A stretch of DNA of 64,000 nt from Dimorphilus gyrociliatus (GCA_904063045.1 CAJFCJ010000028.1:310001-374000); one strand, 5' to 3'; shown: positions 10,098 through 24,174, counted from the first letter of the stretch. Notes: a model not told the origin generated them from the sequence alone. Numbers and translations: made by a program.

Positions 10098-13000
10098 TGA
10101 TGTAAGCGTTGCCTGCGACAAAGACCCCAATTTTGCTGTTATTTGTAATTTTCTCGATAACTTTAAGGATTTATTAGGTCTTCCCGATTACCCTTATCAA
10201 GACCTACAAAATGATATAAAAAACACATCAAAACGTATGTATTTTCTTAATTATTTAGATATTTTTGACGCTTAACCTTATTTCGTGCCATTTGTTTATA
10301 AACAAAGTCTCATTAATACAATTATTTATCAGAGTTTAATTCAAAAAATATATGTTTTTATATTTCTAGTTTCTGATAAACTATTGGATCTAATACTCAA
10401 ATTACTAAGAAGAGCCAAAAAATCAGTTAAAGTTGATAAATGGCAGCGGTCTTTGGTCAAGGTAATTATTTTGAAGTTTCATCCGCCTTTACTGCTATTT
10501 AATCATTATTTAAAACCGACAGTTTGCATCGTCGTATTCCGATGCGGATGCATGGGAATTTACGGAATACGTATTTCAAGAATGCAAATTAGACACTAAG
10601 TTAAGAGCAGTTAAAACATTGATGGAAGCGCAATTTGATTGCCATGCAAAGTTTAAGGAAAAAATCAACGAGAAAAAACCAACAGAACTTCGACAAATAC
10701 CAATAGGAAGAGATAAAAGAGGATATCAATATTGGTATCTTGTCGATGATGAATGCAACGTCCGAGTCTATTGCGAAGAAGTGGACGATACAGATAATTC
10801 TACTTGGACTGTTTTAGTAAGGAACAAGGATGACTTAAGCGAATTAATAACAAAACTCGAAGTTGGTGATATTCCAACAAATAATTCGCAAGAGAATAGT
10901 AGATCAGCTACTCCAGCTAGTATTCTCTCATCAGGTAAATTATTAAATGAAAAAAGTTTGTATTTTTTTTATCCTTTCTTTTCATTGTTTGCTTTATGGC
11001 AAACAACAAAATCAAACTAAATATGTAATTTTAAGAGAATTAATAAAATAAATTGAATTACATTATGTTTAGTATAGTTAAAGGAACGTTATTTTGGGTT
11101 ATTGTAAAGGTTTTGATATCTCATAAATATTATTTAGATTTTATAATATTTTTTAATTCAATTTTTAACATATTTCGTTTTATTACCTTACTAAAATTTA
11201 ATTATATAGCATAATTATATTGGAACGCAACTAATAAAGCTCTATCCTTCATTTTATAACAGAACAAGAAATTAAATCAACTACTCCTATTCCTAAATCA
11301 GAAACGGTTGAAGTGGATGAGAGTAAAGAATCTGTTAAAGTTACGAAAGAAGAAATTGAACCTTCAATGTCTCAAGAAACTGAAAATGCTATTAATGAAA
11401 AAGTTGAAAGTGAGAAGAAAGATGAAGTTAAAGAGGTCACTGGGGAAGTTAAACAGGAAAGCGTTAAAGAAGAATCTCCGATAGAAACTGAAATAAAAAT
11501 TAAAGTAGAGCCAAAACTTGAAGTTGCTAGCGAACCTGATATTGAGGTGAAAGATCAAATGAACAAAGAAAACCTTGAAACCACAAACGATACCAATGTC
11601 GAAAAAACTGTTCAAGATGCAATAAAAACTGAAAAGGAGCAAAAGGAAGAACAATCTGAATCGCCAACGGATAATACTACAGCCGCTCAAGCTAATGTCC
11701 TCGAAACCAAGGATGAAAATATCGAAAAGCCCGAACCCCCAAAAAGTCAACAAGAAGAAAGTCCAGCATCAAATGCAATACCGCCTTCTAACCAAGATAG
11801 TCCTGAAGTGCTTCCCGAAAATCGAAAAAGAAAGCGAGCGTCGCTAGAAGGAGAAGAAAATGTAAATTCAGAAGTTTCAGATTCGTCATCTAATGAAAGT
11901 AATCCAGAAGCTCCACCAAATAAAAAGCAAAAACCAAGAGTTAAAGTATGTCCGAAACATCCAAGAAAGCGAGCAGGGCAATCACCAGAGCCTTCAACTG
12001 ATGAAGATGAAGAAAAAGCACCTCAGGATAAAGAAAAGAGCAACGATGAAGAAAAAGAGGAAATACCAGAAGAACAAAATGATACACTAGACGATGTCAA
12101 AGAAGATGCTCCTAAAGTCAAAAAACCAGGCCGAAAACCAGGTAAGTAATTTGCATAATAATTTTGTATCTTTTTCTGATAAATTTATTTAATTAATCTT
12201 AGGATCGAAAACGAAAAAGAAATTTGACGAAGATCGTGATACGCCGCTTCGCCGATCATCTAGATCGACTAAGGGGCAAAAACCTAAAGAACTTTATGTA
12301 ATCGAAGCTCCTCCGACAAAGAGAAAATTAAAACTTCTGGAATTAGAAGAAGAAATGAGGGAATTTCCATCTTCAGATTCAGAAAATGGCGCAAATAGTA
12401 GTAAATCAGGTAAAGAGAGAAAAAAGAAAAAGAAAAAATCAGAAGAAAGTAAAGAGAATGGAGAAAATAAGAAAGAAGATTATGATGAATCTGATGATGA
12501 TTTCAAACCTTGGAAAAAAGATGGTTCAAAGAAAAAGAAAAAGAAGAAAAAAACTAAGAAAAGATTAACAACTCATAGTTCTGAAGACGAACTTTTCCGA
12601 GAGAATGAAGAAGAAGTGTCTCTATTTAGTACTGATTCTTCAGCAGATGAATGCGATGAAGATATAGCGGAAGGTGATGAAGAGTATATTCCAACCGGAA
12701 GAAATGCCAAACGATCAAAGGCCATTAAAGGTACCTAATTTTATATTTTAAGAACTTTGGATAAATTGCCTGTGATTTTTCTCAGAAAAACAGGTAATAA
12801 ATGACGATACACCATGTCAAGTTTGTAAGAAGTACGATCAACCTGAATGGGTAAGAACACCTTGCTTTTATTACTGTTTAATTTTTACTCTACATTTGTT
12901 TTTATTTAGATTCTATTGTGTGACACTTGCGATCTGGGATATCATGCCATGTGCTTAAGGCCACCGTTAATGAAAATACCTGATGGCGATTGGCATTGTC

Positions 13001-14683
13001 CTGTTTGTGAACATGTAAGTGTTTTTTCTATATTTTTAAATTATTAATATAATTAATTATCTACAGGCTAAATTAATAGAAAAATTAAAAAGTCAATTAC
13101 AAATATTAGAAGTAGAGTGGAAAAAACAAGAAGCTTCCAGGAGGCGAAAGCAAAGGCTGGCCTATGTAAATATTTCGTTGGATAATGTCATAAAAGTTAG
13201 TTTTTATTTACACTTTATATACGCTGAAAACCTATATATTTATTATTAATTTATTATAAAAAGGAACAAAATCAAAATCCGCGGAAACCCCCTCAGCGAA
13301 ATAAACGAATGAGTTCATATAGTGAAGAAGAACAAAGTCAGTCATATTCTTCAGCAGAAAGTTCTTGTTATTCTGACGGAGAACAGCTTAGAGCAAGTCG
13401 CAACACAAAGAAACGTGTCAATTATACTTTCACAGATTACGATGAAACTATTTCTAAGGCTATAGGCGAGGAAGTTCGCGAAACTTATGGTGCTGGTAAT
13501 TATGGACGAGGAAAAGATATTGCTAATATAGAAGCGGCTGCGGCTGCTGACGATAACGATGGTAAACCAATGGGTGTTATGGCAGCCAGACAAATGTATA
13601 AGAAAAAGAAATCAAGGAGGAAATTGACAGCATTAGATTCAGATGAAGGAGGTGGAGGAGAAGACGATGAATCTGACGATTACAAAGCCTCAGAGTTTGT
13701 ATTTAATATACAAATAAATAATATATTATATAGGATATCATTTTTGTAACTGAGTACCTATCTTATAATTTTAAAGCAGAGATAGTGTTGGATCTGAGTA
13801 TAGTCCTGGTCAAAGTGATGCAACGTATTCTGAAGATGAATATTACGGTGGAAAGAAAAGAAAAAGTGGTGCTTCTATTGGTTGGACAAGTTCAAGAAGT
13901 CGAAGAAAGAGAGAAATGGAAGATTTCGGTAAAATAACTTTAAAATATGTCGAAATATACAAGTATTTGTTAGATAAAAATAATTCTAAATGTGTTTTTA
14001 ATGTAGTGGTGGATGACGATGAAGTCAGCGATTTCGATGAGTTTGTTTGGAGCAATAAAAAGAAAAGATCAAGCAAGACAGGAAGATCGAGAAGAGCTCT
14101 CGAAAGTTCTGAAGAAGAGGACGAGGAGGAGGACGAGTCTGATGAAGATTATGATCCGAAAAGACACCGAAAGAGAAAGTTGAATTCTCTTGAGCCTGAG
14201 GAAGATCCAGAGAAAGGAAAAACATCCGCAACATCTCGAAAATTAGAGAAGTCAATGGCAATGAAACAATTTGAAAAAACGAAGAAAAGGACTTCTCTAC
14301 AAAGCGAAAGCGAAACAGAAGAGGAAGTGGAGGAAGAGCCAACTGGCGATACTACAGAGGATTCTGTAGAATCAGAAGCGTGGAGAGAGAGTAGCGATGA
14401 AGATGAAAAGCCAAAAAGACGGTTATCGAAAATAGCTTCGTCTTCAGAAACAGAGGAAGAGTTAGAAGAAGAAACAGTACCAACAGATCAAACTTCTGAA
14501 CATTTAAGTCAAAACGGTGAAAATGGTAAAAATCCAACAAATAAATTTTCAATTGCATCTCTATTGGATAAGAACTTGACACCAGTTGAGGGCCTCGAAG
14601 ATTCTCTTCCAGAAGCACCTGGAGACGATGACAACTTACAAGTTGACGAGTTAATAAATTTTGTCACACAAAGTACTGCTTAA
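10090..14683 (+). CDS. RSF1: Remodeling and spacing factor 1 (RSF1)
   Basis: Histone-binding subunit of the ISWI-containing RSF chromatin remodeler. Eleven exons join in frame to 1203 codons: 10090-10234, 10370-10461, 10523-10934, 11263-12141, 12203-12730, 12786-12850, 12910-13014, 13067-13195, 13264-13694, 13780-13928 and 14007-14683. The N-terminal about 220 residues form the conserved DDT/WHIM-type region ([15 protein letters not shown], then [17 protein letters not shown]). A long acidic, lysine-rich linker follows. A PHD finger ([20 protein letters not shown], then GYHAMC and WHCPVC) is followed by a coiled basic segment. The rest is Ser/Asp/Glu-rich with many KRKR patches. The last residues ([10 protein letters not shown]) resemble the end of human RSF1. 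The start is fixed by homology and by the TISU-like context. It is convergent with ATAD2, with about 310 bp between the ends. Confidence 0.95.
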
Positions 14684-14753
14684 TTATTATTTTTTTGTAA
14701 ATTTGTTTTAAAGAGAATTGTGTGAATAATCTCAATACATTATTTCATATCCA

Positions 14754-14759
14754 AATAAA
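14754..14759 (+). terminator. Poly(A) signal of RSF1
   Basis: AATAAA about 70 bases after the RSF1 stop codon, the usual spacing for a short 3' UTR in this window. Confidence 0.6.
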
Positions 14760-14803
14760 ATCAATTGGTATTTAGACCTTAGAAACGAAAGGCTGTACTT
14801 CTT

Positions 14804-14809
14804 TTTATT
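14804..14809 (-). terminator. Poly(A) signal of ATAD2
   Basis: AATAAA on the minus strand, about 185 bases after the ATAD2 stop. It lies just beyond the RSF1 signal, so the two convergent transcripts may abut or overlap slightly. Confidence 0.5.
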
Positions 14810-14992
14810 GAGGAATTGCACAAAGAAAATATTTTACGTTAAGATCAAGACTTGTTTGTTAAGAGAAAAAATAAGATTAAAATACAAATCCGAAAAATTC
14901 ATAAAAAAATAAAAAAAAGCACAAATGCCGTAACTAGAGTCATATAAAACTTTTCTAATGATCGTTTGCCACTATCTAAGTTCTTTTCTATG

Positions 14993-17900
14993 CTACCAAT
15001 TTTTGTGTTTATTATTTTCCATAGCTAATACACACTGCAGTTCCTGTTTTTGATAAATGCTTAATAATTTGAAAAAAAGTAGAAGTTTTATCAAATTACC
15101 TGAATTAACTGTTTTCTTTCCCATTTATCCACATAATGTCTAGCTACTCTGGCAAGATTGGAATATAAATACTCTATTTCTTCAACATTTTTCCCTGAAC
15201 ATATTTGAACGCATTCTTCAAGAATAACTTCTAACTCACTCTTACAGATATCCAATTTCTTTTCGACCTCCTGCTCCTAAAATTCAACAGTATTAGATGC
15301 TAAAATTTTTATAAGAAACAATATTTATTAAGGAATTTTGAATTACCTTTTCAGAAACTTCCATTACATTCTCATGACGAGAATTTTCAATAACCTCTTC
15401 TTTTTTTATTATTTCTTCTTTCTCTAGGCTCTCATCTTCAATACCATCCATAACCTCTTCCTCAACGTTACAATGATCATTTAATTTGACAGTTTCAATT
15501 TCTTTTCCATGCTTATCATATCTTGCAATTTCTATTCCATTCTCATCAGTTTTAATGAAAACTTTAACATACTTAATTTTAGTTGGTTTACAAAAAGGCG
15601 AGAGAACATGTTTCGATGATCTAGCTTTCCTGACTCGCTTCATAAAAATTTTATGACCAGGAGATGGCTGAGGAATACATTCTGGTATATCATCGAATGA
15701 TACTAAATTACTATTAAGATTATGAGTACGTTGGGGCGAACTTCGCCCTGGCGATTTATTAAGAGGAGAAGAGGAGTGTCTTTTCTTTTCTTTTTCCTTT
15801 TCTTGATCTCTTTCTTGATCTCTTTCTTCTTTTTCGTTGTCAACTTCGTTAATAATTACATGAGGTGCTTGCTTTTTTTCTTCACTTTCCCTCTGTTGTC
15901 TTGCTTCGTAAATATCATCGCACATTTTCTCGAAATCTGATGCTAAATCAGCTTCTAGGATACCTCTAGCTGTATCTTTTAAAGCACAAGCTCGATGCCT
16001 AATAGATCGACTTTGGGCATCCAACGGGGGATTATACTCTAAAGCATTAAAGCATATTAAATCTATATCTTCCAAAAATTGCTTTACAGTTTTATATTCC
16101 TCTCTATCTATCTTTGACATCATCTTGCTCAAGTCCATAGGATGCTCTATAATATCATAATAGTCTGGTACTTCTTCTTTGTCCACCGGTTTTGTAAAGA
16201 CGTTAAACTTTCGATCGCGAGATAGCTTATTTATAACATCCCTTAAAAATAATCGCAGCTCTCGAAGAACAGATTCTTCTTGCTTAAGAACCATACGCAA
16301 TTCTTTTTCAGTTAACTGCTTATGTTCATTTATTGGAACTGGAGGAAGAGGCTGTAAACTGCTTTTACTAATTTTTGTGGGAGGAATCTGTAGGATTTCA
16401 TTCATAATCAAAGATGAGAAATATAAACGTATTTTTTCTGAAGAGATTATAGGCAATTTTATACGACTTTCAGTCGTTGTAAAGAGTTCCTCGATAATAT
16501 CCCCGTCATCAGAATTAGTGGCAAAAATAAGAACAGGAAGAGACGGATCTAAATCCCTGATTAAATTTAGAAATGTTAATTTTGTTGATTCCGTTAACAA
16601 ATCCCAAAATTCGTTGACTTTTGGTAAATAGACAACAGAAGGGCAGGTACTTTTGGCTTGTTTTATGATATGACCACAAGCGTCTTCTGGGGTTCTATAA
16701 TTATCATGACTCAGAGCTAGTATATCTATTGTATAAACTGGCAGTTCTAAAGCGTTTAGAATAGCTGGAGCTATGTATGTGTATAAACCGCTCCCTTCTT
16801 TACCCGTGACAAGTACTCTCGGTCTGTAAATACATGTTAATCGATCCAAGGTAGATTCTAAGTGTTGAATACAGTTAGGCTCATCCTCATAAATATTTCC
16901 TGCAAAAATATTATTTAGTCCATATGTAAAAAAAATGAAAATCAGTATACCAGTGCCAACTACCACCATTTCATCATCACTTTCATCATACAACTTGTTC
17001 TTAGTGACTTCTTCAGGAAATACATATCTGATCTTATTCAAAACATGATCTACTGAATCTTGTAAAATAGCCCTCACTCTCCCAGGTAGATTTCTGCCGA
17101 CAGGTTGAACAGATCGGGCACTTGTTGGGACAATCGACTTTAAAGCATTAGCAAAGTCAGATGCGTCAACTCTGATTCCTTTAACATCCAATGCCAATTT
17201 TTCGTGAGAGTTATAAACTTGAGGAAAGGTTCTCTTAAGAGCCCTCAAAGAAGCTTCGGTACAAACAGCCTTTAGATCGGCTCCACTAAAGCCGTGACTT
17301 TTTGCAGCAATTTGCATGAGAAACGAGTCGCTAATTTTTGGCTCCCATTTGCAAGTGTGAACCTTTAGAATGTCCTTACGAGCTTTGAAAGCTGGCAGTG
17401 GAAAATGAAATTCTCGATCAAATCTACCAGGACGCCTAAGTGCGGGGTCAATGGAATCTATTCTATTAGTCGCCCCAATAATAACAATCTGTAATTTGAC
17501 AGTTAATGCATGAACCTTTTATAAATAATAGTTTATTAGACTAACCTCGCCACGTGAATCCAATCCATCCATCAATGCTAAAAGAGTTGAAACTATGGAT
17601 GAGTGTATTTGGTCTTGTTTCGAAGAACGCACAGGAGCCAAACCATCAATCTCATCAAAAAATATAATGGAGGGCCTCATCTGATATGCCTGATCACGGA
17701 AAAAGATAAGATTTTCCCGTAAAACTACTAAATACAAATACCTGATCAAATAATAATCGTAACTGCCTTTCACTCTCTCCAACCCATTTACTGAGACAAT
17801 CGGCACCTTTTCTCATGAAAAAGGCAACCTTTTTTCCTGGTTTTGAGCATTCATTTGCTAAGGCTCTAGCAACTAAAGTTTTTCCAGTTCCAGGAGGACC

Positions 17901-20292
17901 ATAGAATAGTACACCTTTAGGAGATTCAGTACCAAAAGTTTCAAAGAATTCAGGATATAACAATGGGAATAAAATCATTTCTTTCAAATGTTGAATATAT
18001 TTTGATAATCCTTTAACCTAGGATGTTAATTAATAATATACATTACGTATTATTATATTGAATTTAATTATTTTAACAAACTTGTTCGAAAGAAACATCT
18101 TTATCTATGTTCATCGGATTAACATCTGCCAAGGAAGAGCCAATCCTTACACGCGATTTCATGACGACTGAAGTGATATCTGCTTGTTTGAAATTCATTG
18201 GCAAACATCTATTTCTTGCTCTTGCCATACTTTTTGCTTTCCTTCTTTCAAACTCTCTATCATCATCTGTTTCACTAGAAGTATTAGACGAACTATGATG
18301 CGCTGAATGGTGGTGCTTTGATATTGAAGAAGGTGTAGACGTAGGATTAAAAAAATGACGAAAGTCAATGTTCTTCCTATCTCGTAATTGACGGTGACTG
18401 AGGTTTACGGGAGAAATCAATAATGAAATATTTTAGAAACGTTAAATATTATAACATTTTTAACAACTGACCTTTTATGTCTTCGGACTGCTGGGGAATT
18501 GTAATATACCGAATCCTTCATTCCATTTTTCCGTCTTCGTAAATTGGGAGCTTTTCACACGAGAAATCCAGCGTTATAATACAAATTTGATAATTTACTT
18601 AAAATATTACTTTTACGATGCGATTCAATTTCTTCAGTTTGTCGTCGTTCTCTCAGGAAATATTGTCGTGGTTTTATATCGCCTAGAGACTTGTTATTAT
18701 CATCGCCTTCTTCTTCATCTTCTACTTCTTCTTCTTCTTCTTCTTCTTCCTCCTCCTCCTCCTCCTCTCCACCGACTTCAATATTTTCTACTACTCTTTC
18801 AGACTTTTTCCTAAAAATATATAAATAAATATTGAAATCAATACTTTTTCAATTTATATACCAACTTTTTAACTTCTCCCGCTTCATCATCGTCTTCTTC
18901 TAATTCTTCATCGTCTTTCTCTTTATCGTTGTCTTCTACCACTTCATCATTTTGATCTACATTTGAATTGTTTACAATTTCTACCTCTTTTCTTCTTTCT
19001 TCTCTTTTCTTCAATCGTAATGACCTTGAGCTTATGTTAGCAGCTGCACCATTTTCATCGTCATATTCATCGTTAAAATTGACAGGTAGTCCATACATAT
19101 CTCTTTTTATTCTCTTCCTCAATCCGTAACCCCTAAACATCTACAAAATAAAGGTTTTGTGTAAAATTTTTAACTCTTTGAGTAATAACCCACATTATCT
19201 TCATCTGAGCTTCTTGCTCTCTTATGCTTAGTTTCATAATCTGAAATTCCTGGATCTCCAATCAATGACTGATTTAAAGTTGAGTAAACAGCCTTTTTGT
19301 TTCGACTACTTCGACGTATGTACATCGGTGAGGAATGTCGTATATTACTACGGAAGTAAAGAGATTCCTCATAAGAACTTCGCTTTCGGACTTGCTTACA
19401 AGAATTCAATATTTTTGATTCTGACAATTCTGATAAAAACCAATTAGTAAAATAAAAAAAAATTAGACAATAAATTGTCTTACTGTTCGTTCTAGTTTTC
19501 TTAATAGAATAATCAGCGTCTTTTTCCGATTCCGATCCAGTATCCAAATGAAGTAATTTATTCCGTTTTAGACTGGATCGTCTATAACCACCATCATCCG
19601 AATGCGAGCCGCTACCGTAACTATAATGTACAAAGTTTAGCAATATATCACAAATCGAACAAACTCAATACTGAGTTTTATTACAATGCTGCTTTCATTA
19701 TCATTTAAAAAAATTAATTAAAATAGTAAACGATAGTATTTTAAAATATATCAATGAAAGTATCCTTTTAAAAGGATATAAGATTTGGTAAGGTAACAAT
19801 TAACAAGGTAACTTTTCTTATATTTATAAGAATCTACAAAGAGAAAGTTAATTTTTTATTTGCAGAAATTTGCGCTATTTCTTATATAACCATGAAACTA
19901 AGTATTATATTTTGGAAAAGAAATGTTTAATTTTGAAAACATTTTAAGTGTTTAGGTTTAACTTATAGGTATTAAAGAAATACCTAGTAATTAAGAATGC
20001 AAATTACCGAGCAGTTGAGTTAGAGCTTAGATTGCCCCTTGTTCTAAGTTTCCTTGGAGAAAATTTATTTTCGTGATCTTCATCGCCAGAACTGTCCATC
20101 GTCTTTCCTTGTAATTGATTGACCTGTTAATTATAAGGCTGATAAGTGATCGAAGTACTATTCTTTTAGCTATTTAGTTTAGATACTTACTTGTAATTTT
20201 GACAAATTTGGATTACTTTTCGAAATCTTACTCTTTCTCAGATAGATAAAATCACTTGAATTATTGTGATTTCCCTCTGAATCTGAAGGCAT
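14993..20292 (-). CDS. ATAD2: ATPase family AAA domain-containing protein 2 (ATAD2)
   Basis: Nuclear AAA+ ATPase with a bromodomain that acts on acetylated or newly deposited chromatin. The gene has many exons on the minus strand, starting at ATG 20292 (MPSDSEGNHNNSSDF). The N-terminal third is acidic and basic low-complexity sequence, with a long poly-Glu run encoded at about 18712-18770. AAA1 (about 18000-17300) has Walker A GPPGTGKT, Walker B IIFFDEIDG and the arginine-finger segment RRPGRFDREF. AAA2 is degenerate: its Walker A position reads GKEGSG without the K-T pair, as expected for the family. The bromodomain (about 16200-15950) keeps the acetyl-lysine Asn in CFNALEYNPP. The C-terminal exons end with KHKNW and a stop at 14993. 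The 51-nt intron at 16900-16950 is free of stops and in frame. The family also includes ATAD2B; the two cannot be told apart here. Confidence 0.94.
18712..18770. repeat. Trinucleotide repeat coding poly-Glu in ATAD2
   Basis: CTT and CTC triplets (GAA and GAG on the coding strand) encode a run of about a dozen or more Glu in the acidic N-terminal region of ATAD2. Confidence 0.85.
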
Positions 20293-22651
20293 GACTTTCT
20301 TAAAATATTCGGTAATACAAATAACGTAAGAAGCTTGTTATTTTCTACAAAACATAATATTTACATTATAATCGTATGGAATCTTTAAGAAAAACACTAA
20401 TAATAGGATTCTACTAAATATTAAAATAAGAAATCTAGAGAGCGAAAAATCCAGTATGAAAGATGGCGGGTTCTTTGTGAGCGGCCATCAAGTTTTAAAA
20501 ATATCTCTCTTATTTCAATCGAAAAAATTCACAAAACTTACGTAATCAACGAAAAAATAGTAGGAAAAAAATTAACTTAAAAGAAAGTTATTATTTCTGA
20601 AATCATAGTCCGAATTTCTTCTTAGAAAAAAGCCAAGCCGCGAATTCTCGCGTATGTGCTACGGCGCGATCGCCTTTATTCGGTTAAAGGCAAAAATTTT
20701 CTCGAAAATAACATTCCATTATATATTCTTAAAAATTTTATTTATATGAAAAAATAATAATTATTAAAATAGAATAACTTTAACTGTAATAAGATTATTT
20801 ATATTTAATAGACTTTAGCACTAAATGTTCCATGTCTATATTTTCCTACGTGTTCAATGGTTATGTAATTGTAAAAAAAAAAAGCATTTAAAAACTGTAT
20901 AAAGCCAATAGTGGATAGAGAACAAATTTTATAATATCAACATATATTTATGTTTATAATTTATTTACGCAAAGTATATTCATTTACTATACACCTTTAA
21001 ATATCTCAAGAGTTTAAAGAAAATTATATGGAATTTGATACTGTAATTGACAAAAATAAGCACTAATCTGACAGTCAAGTATAGTTTTCTTGGTTATTTT
21101 CTTTACTTGAGCTAGAGGGAAAGGGGATTGACATTAAAAATATGGAAGATATTTTTATAATATTTGTTCATTGGAATAATTTGAAAAATAGTTGACGATA
21201 TTTCATCTAATTGCCCTCTATTCTTTCCTTTTACTAATCGTAGACCTGACAAATATCTTTTTAAAGGATTTCTTACTATTAATAACTTATGATAATTATA
21301 AATGTTAGTCTGCCTAATCTTTTAATATCTTACAATTGTCTATTTTAGTATTTAACCTTATGAATATTCATATAACATACTTAAATATAATTGATCTTAA
21401 ACCGGGGAAAAGAATCTTGATTTTTGGAATTTGAAACACTTTAAGAAGCTGTTCAAAGATTAAAGTACGTTATGAATGATCAATGAAGGACATAACTTGA
21501 AGAATTACTTTTAATTAGAATTATATTTCAAAACATCTACTCAGTCCTTAACTGTCAAACAAAAAGTAAAAACCGCACTAAAAATTCTTGATAAATGTGT
21601 TTAAGATTACACTTTATATAAAGATTTTTGACAGTTAAATAAAATAGATTCTTGATTGTATTCACCTCTTTTTAAGTGTATTGATCAAATCAGAAAAGAT
21701 AGATTTAGATGTTAGAGATTAATTACCCTGATAGAAGAATAGACGATCGAAAATAGTAACACAAAACCAAAATACTACAGAGTTCAAGCAGGTTTTAGGT
21801 TAAGTAACCCAAAAATATACACTGGACTGAAAGACTACAGATTAAACTTACTGGCCTTTTTCTACCACCCAGAAAAATAATAGAGAAATTAAATAAAGAA
21901 AACCTCGAAAGAAAGTAACTATTTGATAATAGTAAAAATAATTAAACATTTTACAAGTCCGCTCTCACTCTTTTGTTCTCATTTCGCTTGCGATAAATTG
22001 CACAGGAAGTTGTTTTAGTCTCATACACAGTTTAAAGGAAAATAAGCAAATCTGAAAAGACTTTATTTCAAGTAAAAATTATATAATGAGTAGTAAACTT
22101 TCTTTTCAATATTAGATTACTGAATTTACTAATACTCTTTTGAATATTCAAAATGTTAATATACATATGCCCGCGTGTGTGTCTGTGTGTGTATTTATAC
22201 TTATTGCATAATAGTTTTCTACTTTTAGAGAAATAAATCCCAAATATTTATTTATTCTCAAATACACAGATGGAGTCAATTAACGGTAGAGCCATCTGTA
22301 GAGTATCAAAAAGCAAATTTTTTCCGCAATACAACTCTCTCTCTCTATGCGTATACAAGTTAATTTATTATATAAAAAATGTTCTTTATTCTTTCCAATC
22401 TAGTATGAAAAGTACGAAAAGTGAATTATATAATATAGGAATGGTGTTAATATTATTACTTTTGAAATTTCATATCTATCTTCATAATACAAAATATTCT
22501 TTATCTCCCTTTTAAAAAAAATTGTCGTTAGTATTCCATTAAATACGAAAAGAATTCATTTTATCAAATAAAAAGTGTTAAAAATAATTTTAGCGAGACA
22601 AAATCAATTGCTGGAAAGAAAGAGATTTATAAAAATTTAATAAAAATTAGT
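20293..22651. other. Intergenic between ATAD2 and tRNA-Ile
   Basis: The first few hundred bases are the probable ATAD2 promoter and leader. They include a YY1-type AGATGGCGGG at 20461-20470, a nearby GGCCATC, and a relatively GC-rich block at 20630-20690 with CGCG elements (GGCGCGATCGCC). The remainder is AT-rich. The frame at 22270-22515 has no recognisable protein and overlaps a CT run. No gene was found. Confidence 0.65.
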
Positions 22652-22740
22652 TGCCCCAGGTGAGGATCGAACTCACAACCTCCGCATGGCCTGTACTGAT
22701 CTTATAAGTACGGCGCGCTAACCGATTGCGCCACTGGGGC
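22652..22740 (-). tRNA. tRNA-Ile(UAU) with intron
   Basis: A cloverleaf folds on the minus strand. The acceptor is GCCCCAG/CTGGGGC with discriminator A, the D arm is GCGC/GCGC, and the anticodon stem CCGTA pairs with TGCGG (one G-U). The anticodon TAT is at 22704-22706 and the T arm is GTGAG/CTCAC with TTCGATC. A 15-nt intron lies after position 37 (22688-22702). Its AGTAC can pair with GTACT of the anticodon arm, as is usual for pre-tRNA introns. tRNA-Ile(UAU) is intron-bearing in most animals. A T-run just beyond (22642-22646) can stop Pol III. Confidence 0.95.
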
Positions 22741-24120
22741 TCACGTTCATTCATCTGTTTTAATACCTAAATATCATTTAACTGTGAGATATAGAAATGT
22801 CTTCTTTTGTGTAGGTTTGTAGGATTGTAGGATTGTTCAATATCCCTTAAATGTCATTAAATATTATTTTCCTTAGAAACATGAACAGGATTATCGATTA
22901 ATTTTTTTCCTTTCGATTAATCCTTTTTTATATAATTGCATACGTATCATTCAACATTGTGATCTACGTCTATTGACCATTCTTGACGAGCTCGTCATGG
23001 AGTAAAGAGGGAGGGGAAATTTTCTACATTTTTATTTGAATTTCGCTCCTAGATACGGAAACTGGTAAGTTAAATTTAACAAATTTTTATAAATATATCA
23101 ATGTAGAATATAAAACAAGAATAATAAAACAATATATATATTATGTCCAAAGCCATTTTTGATAAAGTTTATAAAACAGTTGGGCATTATTTATAGCATA
23201 CAATATCTAAAATATATAATATGAGAATAAGTGTCGTATACGAAAATGCTAGGAGATACTTGAAATTCCCAAGTACCAAAGTAAACAAAAGAATCTATTC
23301 AAACCTTTAATATATAAACTCACTGAATACATCTACGTTATCTATTGACTGATAAATAAAGGATATAAGCAAACTAAGAGAGTAATTGCGTTCAATTAGC
23401 GTTGTAAACCTATAACCCTGATGTGTTTTAGTTCAGGTAATGAATTAAATTAGTTAATTATAGATACTGTGTATATGTGAAATATGGTGGTATATACAAG
23501 AAACATGCATATATAAAACATATACTCTGCATGTATAACAAGCATATCAGTACATATGAAACGTGTATGTATATAATAACATAGAATATTTAATGACACT
23601 GTAATTATTATAATCACTAATTAAAAATTCCATGTGTATAACGCAAATAGTTACATTTATTTAACACTGAAATAGAGTCGCTTGTAGCATATTTCATGTA
23701 ATAATTAAGTATTCTTAAATGGCCTTTCTATCCAAAAATCAGAAAGTGAATCTCTTAGACGCGCTAAAAATGGACTTCGTTCTTGTCATCAACCCTGTTT
23801 TTTTCTTAATTTTTTTTTAATTTACTTACCTTGTAAAATAAAAGATTTTTTGTTCATTAAACTAGGTACATCATTCTTTTTTCTTTCACAAACTATTTTT
23901 AAGCTTTATTATCTTGATTGACGTAAGAGTTTTTCGTTGTTTTTCTTTTTTTTATTATTTACGAAGACAACCCCTTGTAAAGCCTTTATTAATTTTAGAT
24001 AGAAATATCAAATACTTTTTTGATTTTATCCCCAATTCTATACATTTATTGATTAAGAAATTTCTGAGAACATTATAGAGCGAAATTGCTCTATAAAAAA
24101 ACCTTAAAACGAAATTCGCG
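22741..24120. other. Intergenic between tRNA-Ile and CK1 promoter
   Basis: AT-rich sequence with no credible open frame. Around 23460-23580 there are imperfect repeats of ATATGTA/CATGTATA type. Nothing else was recognised. Confidence 0.65.
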
Positions 24121-24174
24121 GGCGGAAGTGACGTTTTGCATATCTATGGCAATAGCTTTGATTGCGCATGCGTC
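24121..24174 (+). promoter_or_regulatory. CK1 promoter: ETS/CRE and NRF1 sites
   Basis: GGCGGAAGTGACG (24121-24133) joins an ETS core to a CRE half-site. TGCGCATGCG (24163-24172) matches the NRF1 palindrome. Both lie about 260-310 bp upstream of the CK1 ATG, in the only GC-rich part of the spacer. This is a typical TATA-less housekeeping promoter. Confidence 0.6.

Noticed and set aside
16179-16631. 150-codon plus-strand frame within ATAD2
   Set aside because: It is an antisense shadow of the region between AAA2 and the bromodomain, with no recognisable protein.
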